Assembly: GCF_006636205.1 (NCBI RefSeq)
Contig: NZ_VIGB01000003.1
Location: forward strand, 4,888,501-4,952,500
From: Kitasatospora acidiphila
Lineage (GTDB): Bacteria > Actinomycetota > Actinomycetes > Streptomycetales > Streptomycetaceae
Reading direction: 5' to 3'
DNA length: 64,000 nucleotides
A program made the translations under genes and the position numbers. This document shows, in pieces, positions 8,146 through 17,491 of this stretch. The first letter of the stretch is position 1. Each line of letters starts with the position of its first letter. Under the pieces are notes generated by a model. The model was not told the DNA's origin. It searched no databases and was given only the letters and a program-made list of their open reading frames with translations.

Positions 8146-9957
8146 CTAGCCGCCGAGGTGGCGGCGGACGAAGTCCAGCTCCAGCCGCAGCTGCTTGATC
8201 CGCTCCTCGACCACCAGCGAGCCGTGGCCGGCGTCGTACCGGTACACCTCGTGCGGGACGCCGAGCTCGTCGAGCCGGGTCACGTAGTTGTCGATCTGCC
8301 GGATCGGGCAGCGCGGGTCGTTGACGCCGGCGCTGATGTAGACCGGCACCCGGACCTTCTCGACGTAGCTCAGCGGCGATGAGGCGTGCCAGCGCTCCGG
8401 CACCTCCTCGGGGGTGCCGCCGAACAACGTGCGGTCCAGCGACCGCAGTGCCTCCATCTCGTCCGCGTAGGCGGTCAGGTAGTCGGCGACCGGGACCGCG
8501 GCCAGGCCCAGCGACCAGGCGTCCGGCTGCACGCCGAGCCCGAGCAGGGTCAGGTAGCCGCCCCAGGAGCCGCCGGAGAGCACCAGCCGCTCCGGGTCGG
8601 CGAGGCCGGCGCCCACCGCCCAGTCGCGCACCGCGCCGACGTCCTCCAGCTCGATCAGACCGACCCGCTCCTTCAGCGCGTCGGTCCACGCCTGGCCGTA
8701 GCCGGTGGAGCCGCGGTAGTTGACCCGGACCACCGCGAAGCCGTGGTCCAGCCAGGCGGCCGGACCGGCGGCGAAGGCGTCGCAGTCGTGGTGGGTCGGC
8801 CCGCCGTGCACCTCGAAGACGGTGGGGAACGGGCCGTCGCCGGCCGGGCGCTGCACCAGCGCGTGCACCCGGCCGCCCGGGCCGTCCACCCAGACGTCCT
8901 CGACCGGCACCGAGCCGGGCGGCACCGGACCGGCCGCCCGCAGTACCACCCGTCCGGCGGTGGAGCGGACCACCGACGGCTCGGCAGCCGACGACCACAG
9001 GTACTCGACGGTGCCGTCCGGGCGCGGCGAGGCGCCGGCCACGGTGCCGCGCGGGGTGTCCAGGCGGGTCAGCACGCCGGTGGCCAGGTCGTAGCTGAAC
9101 AGCTCGCTGCGGGCCTCGTACTCGTGCTCCACCAGCAGGGCGGTGGCATCGGGCCGCCACTGGGCGGAGACGTCGCCGGGCAGCGGGCGGCCGTCCTCGG
9201 TGCGCAGCTCCAGCTCGGTCTCGGTGCCGGTCAGCGGGTCCCAGAGGATCGGCTCCCAGCGGCCCCGGCGCTGGTGGGCGAGGAGCAGCCGGCCGTCGCC
9301 GGGGACCGGGGCGAAGCCCAGGCAGGCCAGCCCCCGCGGCTCCTGGCGGCCAGTCACCTCGTCGAGTTCGGCGACGGTCCGGCCGTCCGCGGTGGCGACC
9401 ACCCGGATCGCGTTGTGCATCGCGTCGCCGTGCTCGGTGTGGTCGATGGCGAGCAGCGTGCCGTCGTGCGAGAGGTCGCCGACCCCGCCGTACTCGGCGT
9501 GCCGGTAGATCTCCACGGCCTCGGTGGCGCCGGGGCGCAGCAGGTGCAGGGTGGTGCCGTCCTCGTCGGTGGAGCGGCCGACCACCACGGTGCCGTCCCG
9601 GCCGAGCGCCAGGCCGGCCTCGTAGGAGGGGGCCAGGCCCGGCACGGCGGGCTCGTCGGCGCCGCCCTCGAACGGCTGGCGGCGCCAGATGCCGAACTCG
9701 TCGCCATCGGTGTCGTCGAACCACCAGACCCAGGCGCCGTCGGGGGAGAGCACGGCGTCGGTGGTGCCGTGCGGCCGGTCGGTGACCTGGCGATGGCTGC
9801 CGGTGGCCCGGTCCCAGGCGTAGACCTGGTAGGTGCCGGTCGTGTTCGACACGTACAGCGAACGGTCGGGGGCGTCGTCCGCCCAGTCGGGGAGGGACAC
9901 GCGTGCCGCCCGGAAGCGCTGCTCCCAGGCGGGCACGTCGTTCTTCTCGCTACTCAT
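8146..9957 (-). CDS. S9 family (prolyl oligopeptidase-like) peptidase
   Basis: A 603-residue cytosolic serine peptidase starting at ATG 9957. The N-terminal 350 residues form a beta-propeller with repeated strands such as ATGSHRQVTDRPHGTTDAVL. The C-terminal alpha/beta-hydrolase domain has the nucleophile elbow GGSWGGYL, the acid in NDPRCPIRQ and the histidine in YDAGHGSLV, so the triad is complete. A longer frame reaches 10044, but the added residues are basic and atypical and ATG 9957 gives a family-like start. It converges with the SURF1 gene and is downstream of, and co-oriented with, the MFS gene. Confidence 0.9.
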   Translation of the reverse strand: MSSEKNDVPAWEQRFRAARVSLPDWADDAPDRSLYVSNTTGTYQVYAWDRATGSHRQVTDRPHGTTDAVLSPDGAWVWWFDDTDGDEFGIWRRQPFEGGADEPAVPGLAPSYEAGLALGRDGTVVVGRSTDEDGTTLHLLRPGATEAVEIYRHAEYGGVGDLSHDGTLLAIDHTEHGDAMHNAIRVVATADGRTVAELDEVTGRQEPRGLACLGFAPVPGDGRLLLAHQRRGRWEPILWDPLTGTETELELRTEDGRPLPGDVSAQWRPDATALLVEHEYEARSELFSYDLATGVLTRLDTPRGTVAGASPRPDGTVEYLWSSAAEPSVVRSTAGRVVLRAAGPVPPGSVPVEDVWVDGPGGRVHALVQRPAGDGPFPTVFEVHGGPTHHDCDAFAAGPAAWLDHGFAVVRVNYRGSTGYGQAWTDALKERVGLIELEDVGAVRDWAVGAGLADPERLVLSGGSWGGYLTLLGLGVQPDAWSLGLAAVPVADYLTAYADEMEALRSLDRTLFGGTPEEVPERWHASSPLSYVEKVRVPVYISAGVNDPRCPIRQIDNYVTRLDELGVPHEVYRYDAGHGSLVVEERIKQLRLELDFVRRHLGG

Positions 9958-10024
9958 CCGAGTCACTCTGGCACGGGAGCCCTCGGGCTGGTCAACAGGG
10001 GCTCTCAGTTGTCGGCCCTTTCGG

Positions 10025-11443
10025 TCAGACCTGTCGGTCGGCACCCGGCAGGGCCTGGACCAGCAGGGCCAGCAGCAGCTCCAGGGCCACCAGGGCCAGC
10101 AGGCTGAGGCTGAAGGCGTGGCTGAAGCCGTGCCGCAGGCTGCTGTAGAAGAGGTTGCCGAGCAGTGCGATCCCGAGGGCGCCGCCGACCTGCTGGACGG
10201 TGGCGAGCACCCCGGCCGCCGAGCCGACCAGCTGCGGGCGCACCCCGCCGAGCACGGTGCTGGTCAGCGGGCCGATCACCAGGCCCATGCCGAGGCCGTC
10301 GACGAACAGGCCGGGCGCCAGCCACCAGGCGCTGCCCGAGGTGCCGACCTCGGCCGCCGTGACCGCCATCAGGCCCAGGCCGGCGGCGAGCACCACCGCG
10401 CCGAGCGCGATCGCCTGCCGGCCCAGCCGGGCGGCCACCCGCGGCGCGGCGACGGAGGTGATCAGGTAGCCGCCGCCGATCGCCGTGAAGAGCAGCCCGG
10501 AGTTCAGGGCGTTCAGCCCGTGGCCCTGCTGCAGGAAGACGGCCAGCACCAGGAAGAACGAGCCCTGCCCGAGGTTGAAGACCAGCTGGGCCAGCGAGCC
10601 CAGGCCCGCCGCGCGGTCCCGCAGCAGCCGGAAGTCGACCACCGGGTCGACGGCGAACCGGCACTGGTGCACCGCGAAGCCGGCGAAGAGCAGCGCCGAG
10701 CCGGCCAGGCAGAGCCAGGTCCAGAGCGGCCAGCCCTGCGCCTGGCCCTGGATCAGCGGCAGCACCAGGGCGGTGACGGCGGCGGTGACCAGCGCGGCGC
10801 CCGGCAGGTCGAGCCGCTGCTTCTGCGGGGCCCGGGACTCGGGGACGCAGCGGCGCACCATCGCCAACGTGGCCAGGCCCACCGGCAGGTTGATCAGGAA
10901 GCAGCTGCGCCAGCCGAGGCCGAACAGGTCGGCCTGGATCAGCAGGCCGCCGATCAGCTGGCCGAGCACCGCGCCGATGCCCATCGTCATGGCGTAGGAG
11001 CCGAACGCCTTGGCCTGCGCCGGGCCGGTGTAGGCGGTGCGCAGGATGGCCAGCACCTGGGGGCCGGTCAGCGCGGCGGCCAGGCCCTGCGCCACCCGGG
11101 CGGCGACCAGCACCCCGGCGGTGGGGGCCAGGCCGCAGGCGGCCGAGGTGACGGTGAAGAGCACCAGGCCGAGGGCGAACATCCGGCGCCGCCCGAACCG
11201 GTCGCCGAGCCGGCCGGCGGTGACCAGGCCGGCCGCCAGGGCCAGGCCGAAGCCGGCCACCACCCACTGGACGGCGGTGGGGCCGGCCCGCAGGCCGGTC
11301 TGTAGTGACGGTATGGCCACGTTGACGATGAAGAAGTCCAGGGTGGTCATGAAGGTGGCGGTGAGCACCACCGGGAGCAGGCCGCGCGGGGCCGGTGCGG
11401 GGGCGTCGACGACGGGGAGGGGGCGGGACAGGGTGGTGGCCAC
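10025..11443 (-). CDS. MFS transporter, DHA2-like drug exporter
   Basis: A 472-residue polytopic membrane protein with many hydrophobic segments (12-14 helices expected). The family loop GRLGDRFGRRRMF lies between helices 2 and 3, and TATFMTTLDFFIVNVAIPSLQ at the start is typical of the DHA2 (EmrB/QacA) drug:H+ antiporters. It lies downstream of the SnoaL-like gene on the same strand, and both are divergent from the large LuxR regulator, which is the likely controller. The substrate is unknown. Confidence 0.88.
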   Translation of the reverse strand: MATTLSRPLPVVDAPAPAPRGLLPVVLTATFMTTLDFFIVNVAIPSLQTGLRAGPTAVQWVVAGFGLALAAGLVTAGRLGDRFGRRRMFALGLVLFTVTSAACGLAPTAGVLVAARVAQGLAAALTGPQVLAILRTAYTGPAQAKAFGSYAMTMGIGAVLGQLIGGLLIQADLFGLGWRSCFLINLPVGLATLAMVRRCVPESRAPQKQRLDLPGAALVTAAVTALVLPLIQGQAQGWPLWTWLCLAGSALLFAGFAVHQCRFAVDPVVDFRLLRDRAAGLGSLAQLVFNLGQGSFFLVLAVFLQQGHGLNALNSGLLFTAIGGGYLITSVAAPRVAARLGRQAIALGAVVLAAGLGLMAVTAAEVGTSGSAWWLAPGLFVDGLGMGLVIGPLTSTVLGGVRPQLVGSAAGVLATVQQVGGALGIALLGNLFYSSLRHGFSHAFSLSLLALVALELLLALLVQALPGADRQV

Positions 11444-11520
11444 GGGGGGCTCCTATCTGGGTGCTTCCGGCGGGGGCGGGCGCCGGCGCTGGTCGGCCGG
11501 CGCCCGCAGGGAGGTGGGGG

Positions 11521-11889
11521 TCAGGCGGACGGGACCTTGTCCAGGAAGCCGAGCACGGAGGCGATCCGGCCCTCCTCGTCGGCCACCAGCACGTCGAAGC
11601 CGACCACCAGGGGCTCGGCACCGACCGGGCCGAGGTTCCAGGTGAACCGGGCCTGCTGGTGGTGGGCGTCCACGCCGGCCTCGCCGAGGCTGAACTCCAG
11701 GCCGGGGAACTGGGCCTGGACGGCGCCGATGGTGGCGTCGATCGCGTCCCGTCCGGCGGCCTCGACCAGCGGGTCGGTGTAGCTCGCGTCGGCGGCCCAG
11801 TAGGTGTCGATCAGCTTGCGGCGCTCGGTGGCGTCGGCGGTGTTCCAGGTGGCGATGTACTGCTCGGCCAGCTGCTGAAGGGTGCTCAT
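11521..11889 (-). CDS. SnoaL/NTF2-like protein
   Basis: A 122-residue protein with the NTF2-like cone fold pattern: MSTLQQLAEQYIATWNTADA, YWAADASYTDPLVEAAGRDAI and ARFTWNLGPVGAEPLVVGFDV. The start is ATG 11889 with AGGAG seven bases before it. Members are polyketide cyclases, isomerases or binding proteins; the exact reaction cannot be told. It sits 77 bases before the MFS gene on the same strand and is divergent from the regulator. Confidence 0.8.
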   Translation of the reverse strand: MSTLQQLAEQYIATWNTADATERRKLIDTYWAADASYTDPLVEAAGRDAIDATIGAVQAQFPGLEFSLGEAGVDAHHQQARFTWNLGPVGAEPLVVGFDVLVADEEGRIASVLGFLDKVPSA

Positions 11890-11990
11890 CTCGGTTCTCC
11901 TGTCGGTTTGTTGCGGCTCGTTCTTGCTGGTCATGACGTTAGGCAAGATGCGCGGCGGCCGAATCGGTCAGCCATAGGTAGGCTGCGGGC

Positions 11991-14768
11991 ATGCTGTACG
12001 GACGGGCGGGGGAGCAGGCATCCGTCGATGCACTGCTGGCGGCGGCACGGCAGGGGCGCAGCGGGGTGCTGGTACTGCGCGGCGAACCGGGGATCGGCAA
12101 GAGCGCGCTGCTGGAGTACGCGGCCGAGCGGGCCGAGCGGGCCGAGGGGTTCCGGGTGATCCGGGCGACGGGGGTGGAGTACGAGGCCGATCTGCCGTTC
12201 GCCGGACTGCAGTTGCTGCTGAGCCCGGCGCTGGACCGGCTCTCGGTGCTGCCCGCGCCGCAGCGGCGGGCGCTGGAGGCGGCGTTCGGGTTGGCCGAGG
12301 GCGGCGGGTTGACCGAGCGCCTGCTCAGCGCGCTGGGCACGCTCGGCCTGCTCGCCGAACTGGCCGCCGAGTCCCCGCTGCTCTGCCTGGTGGACGATGC
12401 GCAGTGGCTGGACCGCTCCTCGGCCGACGCCCTGCTGCTGACGGCCCGCCGGCTGGATCGCGAGGGCGTGGTGCTGCTCTTCGCGGCCCGGGACGGCGAA
12501 GGGGAGTTCAGTGCGCCCGGGCTGCCCGAACTGCGGCTGGAGCCGCTCGACCCTTCCGCGGCCGCCGAGTTGCTGGCGGCCCGGGCTCGGACGGCAGACG
12601 GCTCGGCGGCCGACGCCGGCCTGCGCTACCGGGTGCTGGCCGAGGCCCGGGGCAACCCGCTGGCGTTGACCGAACTGCCCGCCGCCGCGGCGGCCGGACC
12701 GGTGGGCAGCGAGGGCCCGGTGCCGCTCACCGGCCGGCTGCGGGAGGCCTTCCTCGGCCAGGTGGCCCGGCTGCCCGCGCCGACCAGGACGCTGCTGCTG
12801 GTGGCCGCCGCCGAGGAGCAGGGCGAACTGGCCACCGTGCTGCGGGCAGCCGAGGCCCTGGGGGTCGGGGCCGCCGACCTGCCGCCCGCCGAGCAGGCCG
12901 GGCTGCTGCGCCGCACCCCGGGTGACGGCCGACTGGCGCTGCGGCACCCGCTGTTGCGCACCGCGATCCTCGAAGTCGCCGGGCTGGAAGAGAAGTTGGC
13001 CGTCCATCGGGTGCTGGGGGCGGTGTTGCTGGCGAACGGCCAGGAGGATCGCGGAAGTTGGCACCTGGCGCTGGCCACCACCGGTCAGGACGCCGAGCTG
13101 TCCGCCGCGTTGGAGCGGGCCGGCCATCGGGCCGCCGACCGGGCCGGCCACTCCGGGGCGGCGGCGGCCTTCGAGCGGGCCGCCCGGCTGGCCTCGGACC
13201 GGGAGAGCGCGACCCGCTGCCTGACCCTGGCAGCCGAGGCCGCGTTGGACGCCGCGCAGGCCCCGCGGGCCAGGGAGCTGGCTGAGCGGGCCGCCAAGCT
13301 CACCGAAGAGCCCTTCGTGCTGGCCGTGTTGGAGTGGGTGCGGGGCACCGCCGCCTTCTGGCGCGGCGACTACCCGGAGGCCCACCGGCTGCTGCTCACC
13401 GCGGTCGGGCGGGAGATCGACCAGGCGATCGCGGCCCGGGGGCTGCTACAGGCCTTCCACACCGCCTGGTACCTCGGTGGCGAGCACGTCCGGGAGGTGC
13501 TGCGCCGGCTGGCCGCGCTGCGGCTGCCGGCCGAGGACGCGCTCGGCCCGCTGGTCGGGCAGCTGCTCGCGATGGTCGGTCCGGCGTTCGCGGAGGCGGT
13601 GCCCGACGCCGGGGAAGCCTCGGCCGACGGTGGTGTGCCCCCGCTGCTGGCCGCCGCCCGGGCGGCGCGGGCCGCCGGCGCGGACAGCCCGCGCGACCTG
13701 GTGCAGTTCGCCGGCGCCGCCCTGGTCGCCGGGCGGGACGCCGAAACCTTCCTGCTCGCCGACGAGTTGATCGCCGAAGCCCGTGCCGCCGGCGCGGTCG
13801 GCCTGCTGCCCACGCTGCTCTTCTTCCGCGGCGAGGCCGAGCTCTTCCACGGTCGCCATCGGGACGCCGAGCTGGCCGCCAGCGAGGGGCTGACCCTGGC
13901 CAGAGACCTCGGCCAGCCGCAGTGGACCAGCCAACTCGCGGCGCTGGACGCCTACTTGGCGGCCCTTCGGGGCGATGCCGAGCTGGTGGCGACCCGCACC
14001 GCCGAGGCACTGGGCGAGGCCGTGACCGCCTGGGGCGCCCCGGCGGCCGGCACCTCCTGGAGCCAATGGGCCCTGGCGGTCCACGACTTGGGGCAGGGCC
14101 GGGCCGCCGAGGCGGTCGAGCGGCTGGCCGGGCACACCGCCGGGCCCTACCGTCACCATGTCTCGGCGATCCGCACCGTGCCGGATCTGGTCGAGGCGGC
14201 GGTCCGGCTCGGCGCCCCGGAGCGGGCCGAGGCCGCGTTCGAGGAGTTCGCGGCCTGGTCGGCCCGGATCGGGGCCCCGGCCTGGACCAGGGCGCTGGTG
14301 CTGCGCTGCCAGGCGCTGCTGGGACCGGCCGAGTTGGCCGAATCCGGCTATCTGGCCGCCCTGGAGCTGCACGAGGGCGCTGATCGGCCGTTCGAACTCG
14401 CCCGGACCAGCCTGCTGTTCGGCGAATGGCTGCGCCGCGGCAAGCGCAAGACCGAGGCCCGCGCCAGGCTGCGCACCGCCCTGGAGGTCTTCGAGCGGCT
14501 CGGCGCCACCCCCTGGGCCGAGCGGGCCCGCGCCGAACTGGGCGCCGCGGGCTCCGCCGCGCCGCTGACCGCGCCGGTCGGGCCGCTGGCCGGGCTCACG
14601 CCGCAGGAGGAGCAGATCGCCAGGCTCGCGGCGCGGGGGCTCTCCAACCGGGAGATCGCCGCCCAGCTCTTCCTGAGCCCCCGCACCGTCGGCCACCACC
14701 TCTACAAGGCGTATCCCAAGCTGGGCATCGCCTCACGCGGTGAACTGGCCGCCCTGCTCTCCGCCTGA
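11991..14768 (+). CDS. LuxR family regulator with N-terminal AAA ATPase (LAL type)
   Basis: A 925-residue regulator. Residues 1-300 hold an AAA/STAND-like ATPase with Walker A GEPGIGKSALLEYA (about residues 31-44) and Walker B LLCLVDDAQWLD (about 130). The middle is Ala/Leu-rich helical repeat (TPR-like). The last 60 residues are a LuxR helix-turn-helix (LTPQEEQIARLAARGLSNRE ... LFLSPRTVGHHLYK). Large LAL regulators commonly control neighbouring secondary-metabolite or efflux genes. The divergent SnoaL-MFS pair with a 101-bp shared promoter region is the obvious target. No ligand can be named. Confidence 0.92.
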   Translation: MLYGRAGEQASVDALLAAARQGRSGVLVLRGEPGIGKSALLEYAAERAERAEGFRVIRATGVEYEADLPFAGLQLLLSPALDRLSVLPAPQRRALEAAFGLAEGGGLTERLLSALGTLGLLAELAAESPLLCLVDDAQWLDRSSADALLLTARRLDREGVVLLFAARDGEGEFSAPGLPELRLEPLDPSAAAELLAARARTADGSAADAGLRYRVLAEARGNPLALTELPAAAAAGPVGSEGPVPLTGRLREAFLGQVARLPAPTRTLLLVAAAEEQGELATVLRAAEALGVGAADLPPAEQAGLLRRTPGDGRLALRHPLLRTAILEVAGLEEKLAVHRVLGAVLLANGQEDRGSWHLALATTGQDAELSAALERAGHRAADRAGHSGAAAAFERAARLASDRESATRCLTLAAEAALDAAQAPRARELAERAAKLTEEPFVLAVLEWVRGTAAFWRGDYPEAHRLLLTAVGREIDQAIAARGLLQAFHTAWYLGGEHVREVLRRLAALRLPAEDALGPLVGQLLAMVGPAFAEAVPDAGEASADGGVPPLLAAARAARAAGADSPRDLVQFAGAALVAGRDAETFLLADELIAEARAAGAVGLLPTLLFFRGEAELFHGRHRDAELAASEGLTLARDLGQPQWTSQLAALDAYLAALRGDAELVATRTAEALGEAVTAWGAPAAGTSWSQWALAVHDLGQGRAAEAVERLAGHTAGPYRHHVSAIRTVPDLVEAAVRLGAPERAEAAFEEFAAWSARIGAPAWTRALVLRCQALLGPAELAESGYLAALELHEGADRPFELARTSLLFGEWLRRGKRKTEARARLRTALEVFERLGATPWAERARAELGAAGSAAPLTAPVGPLAGLTPQEEQIARLAARGLSNREIAAQLFLSPRTVGHHLYKAYPKLGIASRGELAALLSA

Positions 14769-14776
14769 CGCCACGT

Positions 14777-16438
14777 TCACCGGGTCGGCAGCACCTTGGT
14801 GTGCTCGTCGCGAACCGCCTGCAGCGACTGCGGGTTGAGGCCGAGCAGCTTCAGGATGGTCGGCGCGATCTGCTTGGTCTGCACCGGGGCCGACTCGCTG
14901 CGGTGGCCGGGGGTGCCGGCGCCGGAGAGCACCAGCGGCACGTTCAGGTCGTCGGCGTGCGCGCCGCCGTGCTCGGCGACCTTGCCGTGGCCGCCGGTGT
15001 ACACCACGCCGTACTGCGAGATGCCGAAGATGTCGGGCACCCGGGCGTCGCCCGGCTTGACGCCGAAGTAGTCGGCGGCGTCTTCACCGGCGTAGACCTT
15101 GGTCAGGCCGGAGGCGGTGAAGGCCCTGGGCTTGCCGTTGATGTCGTTGCCGGTGCCGTGCTGGGCGAGCAGGTAGTTCTTGGCGAACTCGGTGGCGGCC
15201 GCGGAGCGGTCGTTCAGCCAGAGCAGCATGCCGTCGTCGTCCACCGAGTGGGCCACCAGATCGCCGGCGCCCGGGTGGGCCTGCTTCCAGGCGGCGTTGA
15301 GGCCGTCCAGCAGCGGGCCGTCGTCGATCCGGGTGAGCGCCTGCGGGTCGGTGGGCGACTGGCCGTGCTTGGCGGAGAGGATCACCGTGGTGCTCTTGTC
15401 CAGGTGCTCCTTGCGCAACTCCTCGGTGAGCGCGCCGACCTGGGCGTTGACGTAGTCCAGCGCCTTGGCCAGCAGCGGGCCGGGCACGTCCTTGGCGGCG
15501 TAGCCACCGGTCAGGCCGGCGGTCGAGGGCAGCTTCTGGGCGGTGGAGACGCTCTGGAAGTTCAGGCCGAAGACGGCGGGGACGCCGGCCTTGACGGAGC
15601 GGCTGTGGTCGTAGCCGTCGATCTCGTTGAGGACCGCCCGCACCTTGTAACCGTCGTACTGCTGGGTGGCGTTGTTGTCCTTGGTCCAGTCGTCGCCGGC
15701 CGGGTAGCCGGTCGCGGCCGAGTTGATCTCCGGCGCGAACAGGTCGTCGATGCCGTTGCCGGACGGGCCGTTGAGGATGTCGTAGGCGACGTGCTTGTCC
15801 GACCAGGCGGTGTGCAGGCCGGCCTGCTTGGCCACGTCGAAGACGGTGTTCACCTGGAGGTAGCTGTGCGGGTAGACCGGCTTGCAGGTGTGCGGGTCGA
15901 CCGGCAGCTTGCTGGGATCGATCAACTCCTGGGCGTTGCCGGTCATCCGCAGGATCGAGCCCGGCAGACCGGACAGGCCCTGGCCGGCGTCGATCGAGTC
16001 CTTGTTCTTGTCCAGGTCCTCGGTGAGGTCCACCTCGACGCCGGGCTTGGCACCCTTGCAGTCGGTGGTCCCGGCCGGCAGCAGGGCGGCGTTGTAGGTG
16101 TCGTCGTAGTAGACGCCGGTGGTGCCGGGGCCGCCACCGGTGACCTGGGCGACCATGCCCGGGAACGAGTCCGAGGGGGTGGTGGTGCCGGCATCGGTGT
16201 ACTGCACACCGCCGTTGACCAGCCGGGCCAGCGCGGACTGCGGGTGCTGGGCGAGGTACCAGCTCAGGTCCGACTGGTGCAGACCGTCGACCGAGATCAG
16301 CAGCACGTGCTGGGCGGCTCCGTGCTGATGGCGGCCGGCCGGGTCGGCGCCGGCGGCGTAGGCCTGGCTGAGCGAGCCGGCGGCCAGCGCACCGGTGGCG
16401 CTGAGAACGGCGGCGAGGCGGACAGAGCGTCGGGTCAC
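14777..16438 (-). CDS. Exported alkaline-phosphatase-superfamily phosphodiesterase/phosphatase
   Basis: About 553 residues from GTG 16438, with GGAG upstream. A signal peptide (TRRSVRLAAVLSATGALAAG...AYAAG) begins it, and its twin arginine may route it to Tat. Metal and nucleophile motifs of the type I phosphodiesterase/nucleotide pyrophosphatase fold are visible: LLISVDGLHQSDL (Asp), TTTPSDSFPGMVAQVTGG (nucleophile region), LSAKHGQSP (His) and GGHGKVAEHGGAHADDLNVP. It is probably secreted and acts on phosphoesters. The gene converges with the LuxR gene, separated by only eight bases. Confidence 0.85.
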   Translation of the reverse strand: MTRRSVRLAAVLSATGALAAGSLSQAYAAGADPAGRHQHGAAQHVLLISVDGLHQSDLSWYLAQHPQSALARLVNGGVQYTDAGTTTPSDSFPGMVAQVTGGGPGTTGVYYDDTYNAALLPAGTTDCKGAKPGVEVDLTEDLDKNKDSIDAGQGLSGLPGSILRMTGNAQELIDPSKLPVDPHTCKPVYPHSYLQVNTVFDVAKQAGLHTAWSDKHVAYDILNGPSGNGIDDLFAPEINSAATGYPAGDDWTKDNNATQQYDGYKVRAVLNEIDGYDHSRSVKAGVPAVFGLNFQSVSTAQKLPSTAGLTGGYAAKDVPGPLLAKALDYVNAQVGALTEELRKEHLDKSTTVILSAKHGQSPTDPQALTRIDDGPLLDGLNAAWKQAHPGAGDLVAHSVDDDGMLLWLNDRSAAATEFAKNYLLAQHGTGNDINGKPRAFTASGLTKVYAGEDAADYFGVKPGDARVPDIFGISQYGVVYTGGHGKVAEHGGAHADDLNVPLVLSGAGTPGHRSESAPVQTKQIAPTILKLLGLNPQSLQAVRDEHTKVLPTR

Positions 16439-16655
16439 GGGGGCGTCTCCTGAACTCAAGGCGGGGGAGCAGTAGTTGCTGCGTCATGCGTAGTGTCCGG
16501 CGGTGTACCGGGGGAAGCGCGGGCATGAACGGCCGGCGAAGCGTCGGCGCGCGGCGCGGGCCGCAGCTGTGCCGGGTGTCGCTACGCTGCTGCTCGGCCC
16601 CGCCGAAGTCGGGGCGGGCGGGTTCGGTGCAGCGCGTGGAGGCGGGAGGCAGCCG

Positions 16656-17339
16656 ATGGAGTTCGAGGACCGGGTTCCGTTCGTGGTCCGGTTGGACACC
16701 GAGGACCGGCAGGCGCTGTTCGCATCCGGGAAGCGCATGGCCTTTCCGGCTCGGCAGGTGCTGCTGCGCGAGCACGAGCCCTCGGCGCACGTCCTGATCC
16801 TGCTCTCCGGCTGGACCAAGGTGACCTCCGCCGCGGCCAACGGCTATGAGGCGCTGCTCGCACTGCGCGGGCCCGGCGACATCGTCGGTGAGGGTGCGGT
16901 GCTGAGCGGGCGGCCCCGCTCGGCGACCGTGACGGCGCTCGGGCGGGTGGAGGCGCTGGCCGTCGAGGCCGACCGGTTCGGCACGCTGCTCGACGAGCGG
17001 CCGGGGATCGCGAAGAAACTGCTCGCGCTGATCGCGGACCGCACCCGGGACAGCGACCGCCGGCGCGTGCAGTACGCGGCGCTGAACGTCCAGGAGCGGC
17101 TGGCCCTGCTGCTGCTGGAGCTGATCCGCAGTCACGGGCAGGAGACCCAGGACGGGGTGCAGGTGGCGCCCGGCCTCACCCAGAGCGAGCTGGCCGGCTC
17201 GGTCGGCGCCTCCCGGGAGGCGATCGCCCGCCTGCTGAAGGGGCTGCGGGAGCGCGGCGTCGTCCGCACCGAGCGCCGCGGCCTGGTGGTGCTCCGGCCG
17301 GAGGTGCTGCGGCAGATGTCCCGCCAGGGAACGGGTTGA
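16656..17339 (+). CDS. Crp/Fnr family transcriptional regulator
   Basis: A 227-residue protein from ATG 16656, preceded by GGAGGCGGGAGG. The N-terminal cyclic-nucleotide-binding fold is recognisable (RQVLLREHEPSAHVLILLSGWTKV, GPGDIVGEGAVLSGRPRSATV). The C-terminal winged HTH reads GLTQSELAGSVGASREAIAR. It is distinct from the conserved Crp at 44.6 kb. It lies directly upstream of, and in the same direction as, the cyclase-led cluster, so it could regulate it. The two are separated by 152 bases that contain a Crp-like box. Confidence 0.88.
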   Translation: MEFEDRVPFVVRLDTEDRQALFASGKRMAFPARQVLLREHEPSAHVLILLSGWTKVTSAAANGYEALLALRGPGDIVGEGAVLSGRPRSATVTALGRVEALAVEADRFGTLLDERPGIAKKLLALIADRTRDSDRRRVQYAALNVQERLALLLLELIRSHGQETQDGVQVAPGLTQSELAGSVGASREAIARLLKGLRERGVVRTERRGLVVLRPEVLRQMSRQGTG

Positions 17340-17371
17340 GCGGGCGGACGACCAAGCCCGGCGCCCACTCT

Positions 17372-17385
17372 GTGTACACGGTCAC
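17372..17385 (+). promoter_or_regulatory. Crp-like box (GTG-N6-GNCAC) before the cyclase cluster
   Basis: The sequence GTG TACACG GTCAC fits the GTG(N)6GNCAC motif reported for S. coelicolor Crp. It lies 107 bases before the cyclase start and just before an AT-rich TGCTAATTT that may be a -10 region. A chance match is possible. Confidence 0.4.
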
Positions 17386-17491
17386 ATTCCGAGTGTGCTA
17401 ATTTCCGTCGCCGGACACCCGGTCGTCATGGCACCTTCGTCGGTGTCCAGACGGGCCGTGCCTGGCCCCCTGTCGCCAACGGAAGGCAGCC

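Noticed and set aside
8060..9724. Long open frames antisense to the S9 peptidase and other genes
   Set aside because: They have Arg/Gly/Pro-rich composition typical of antisense frames in GC-rich DNA and no family motifs.
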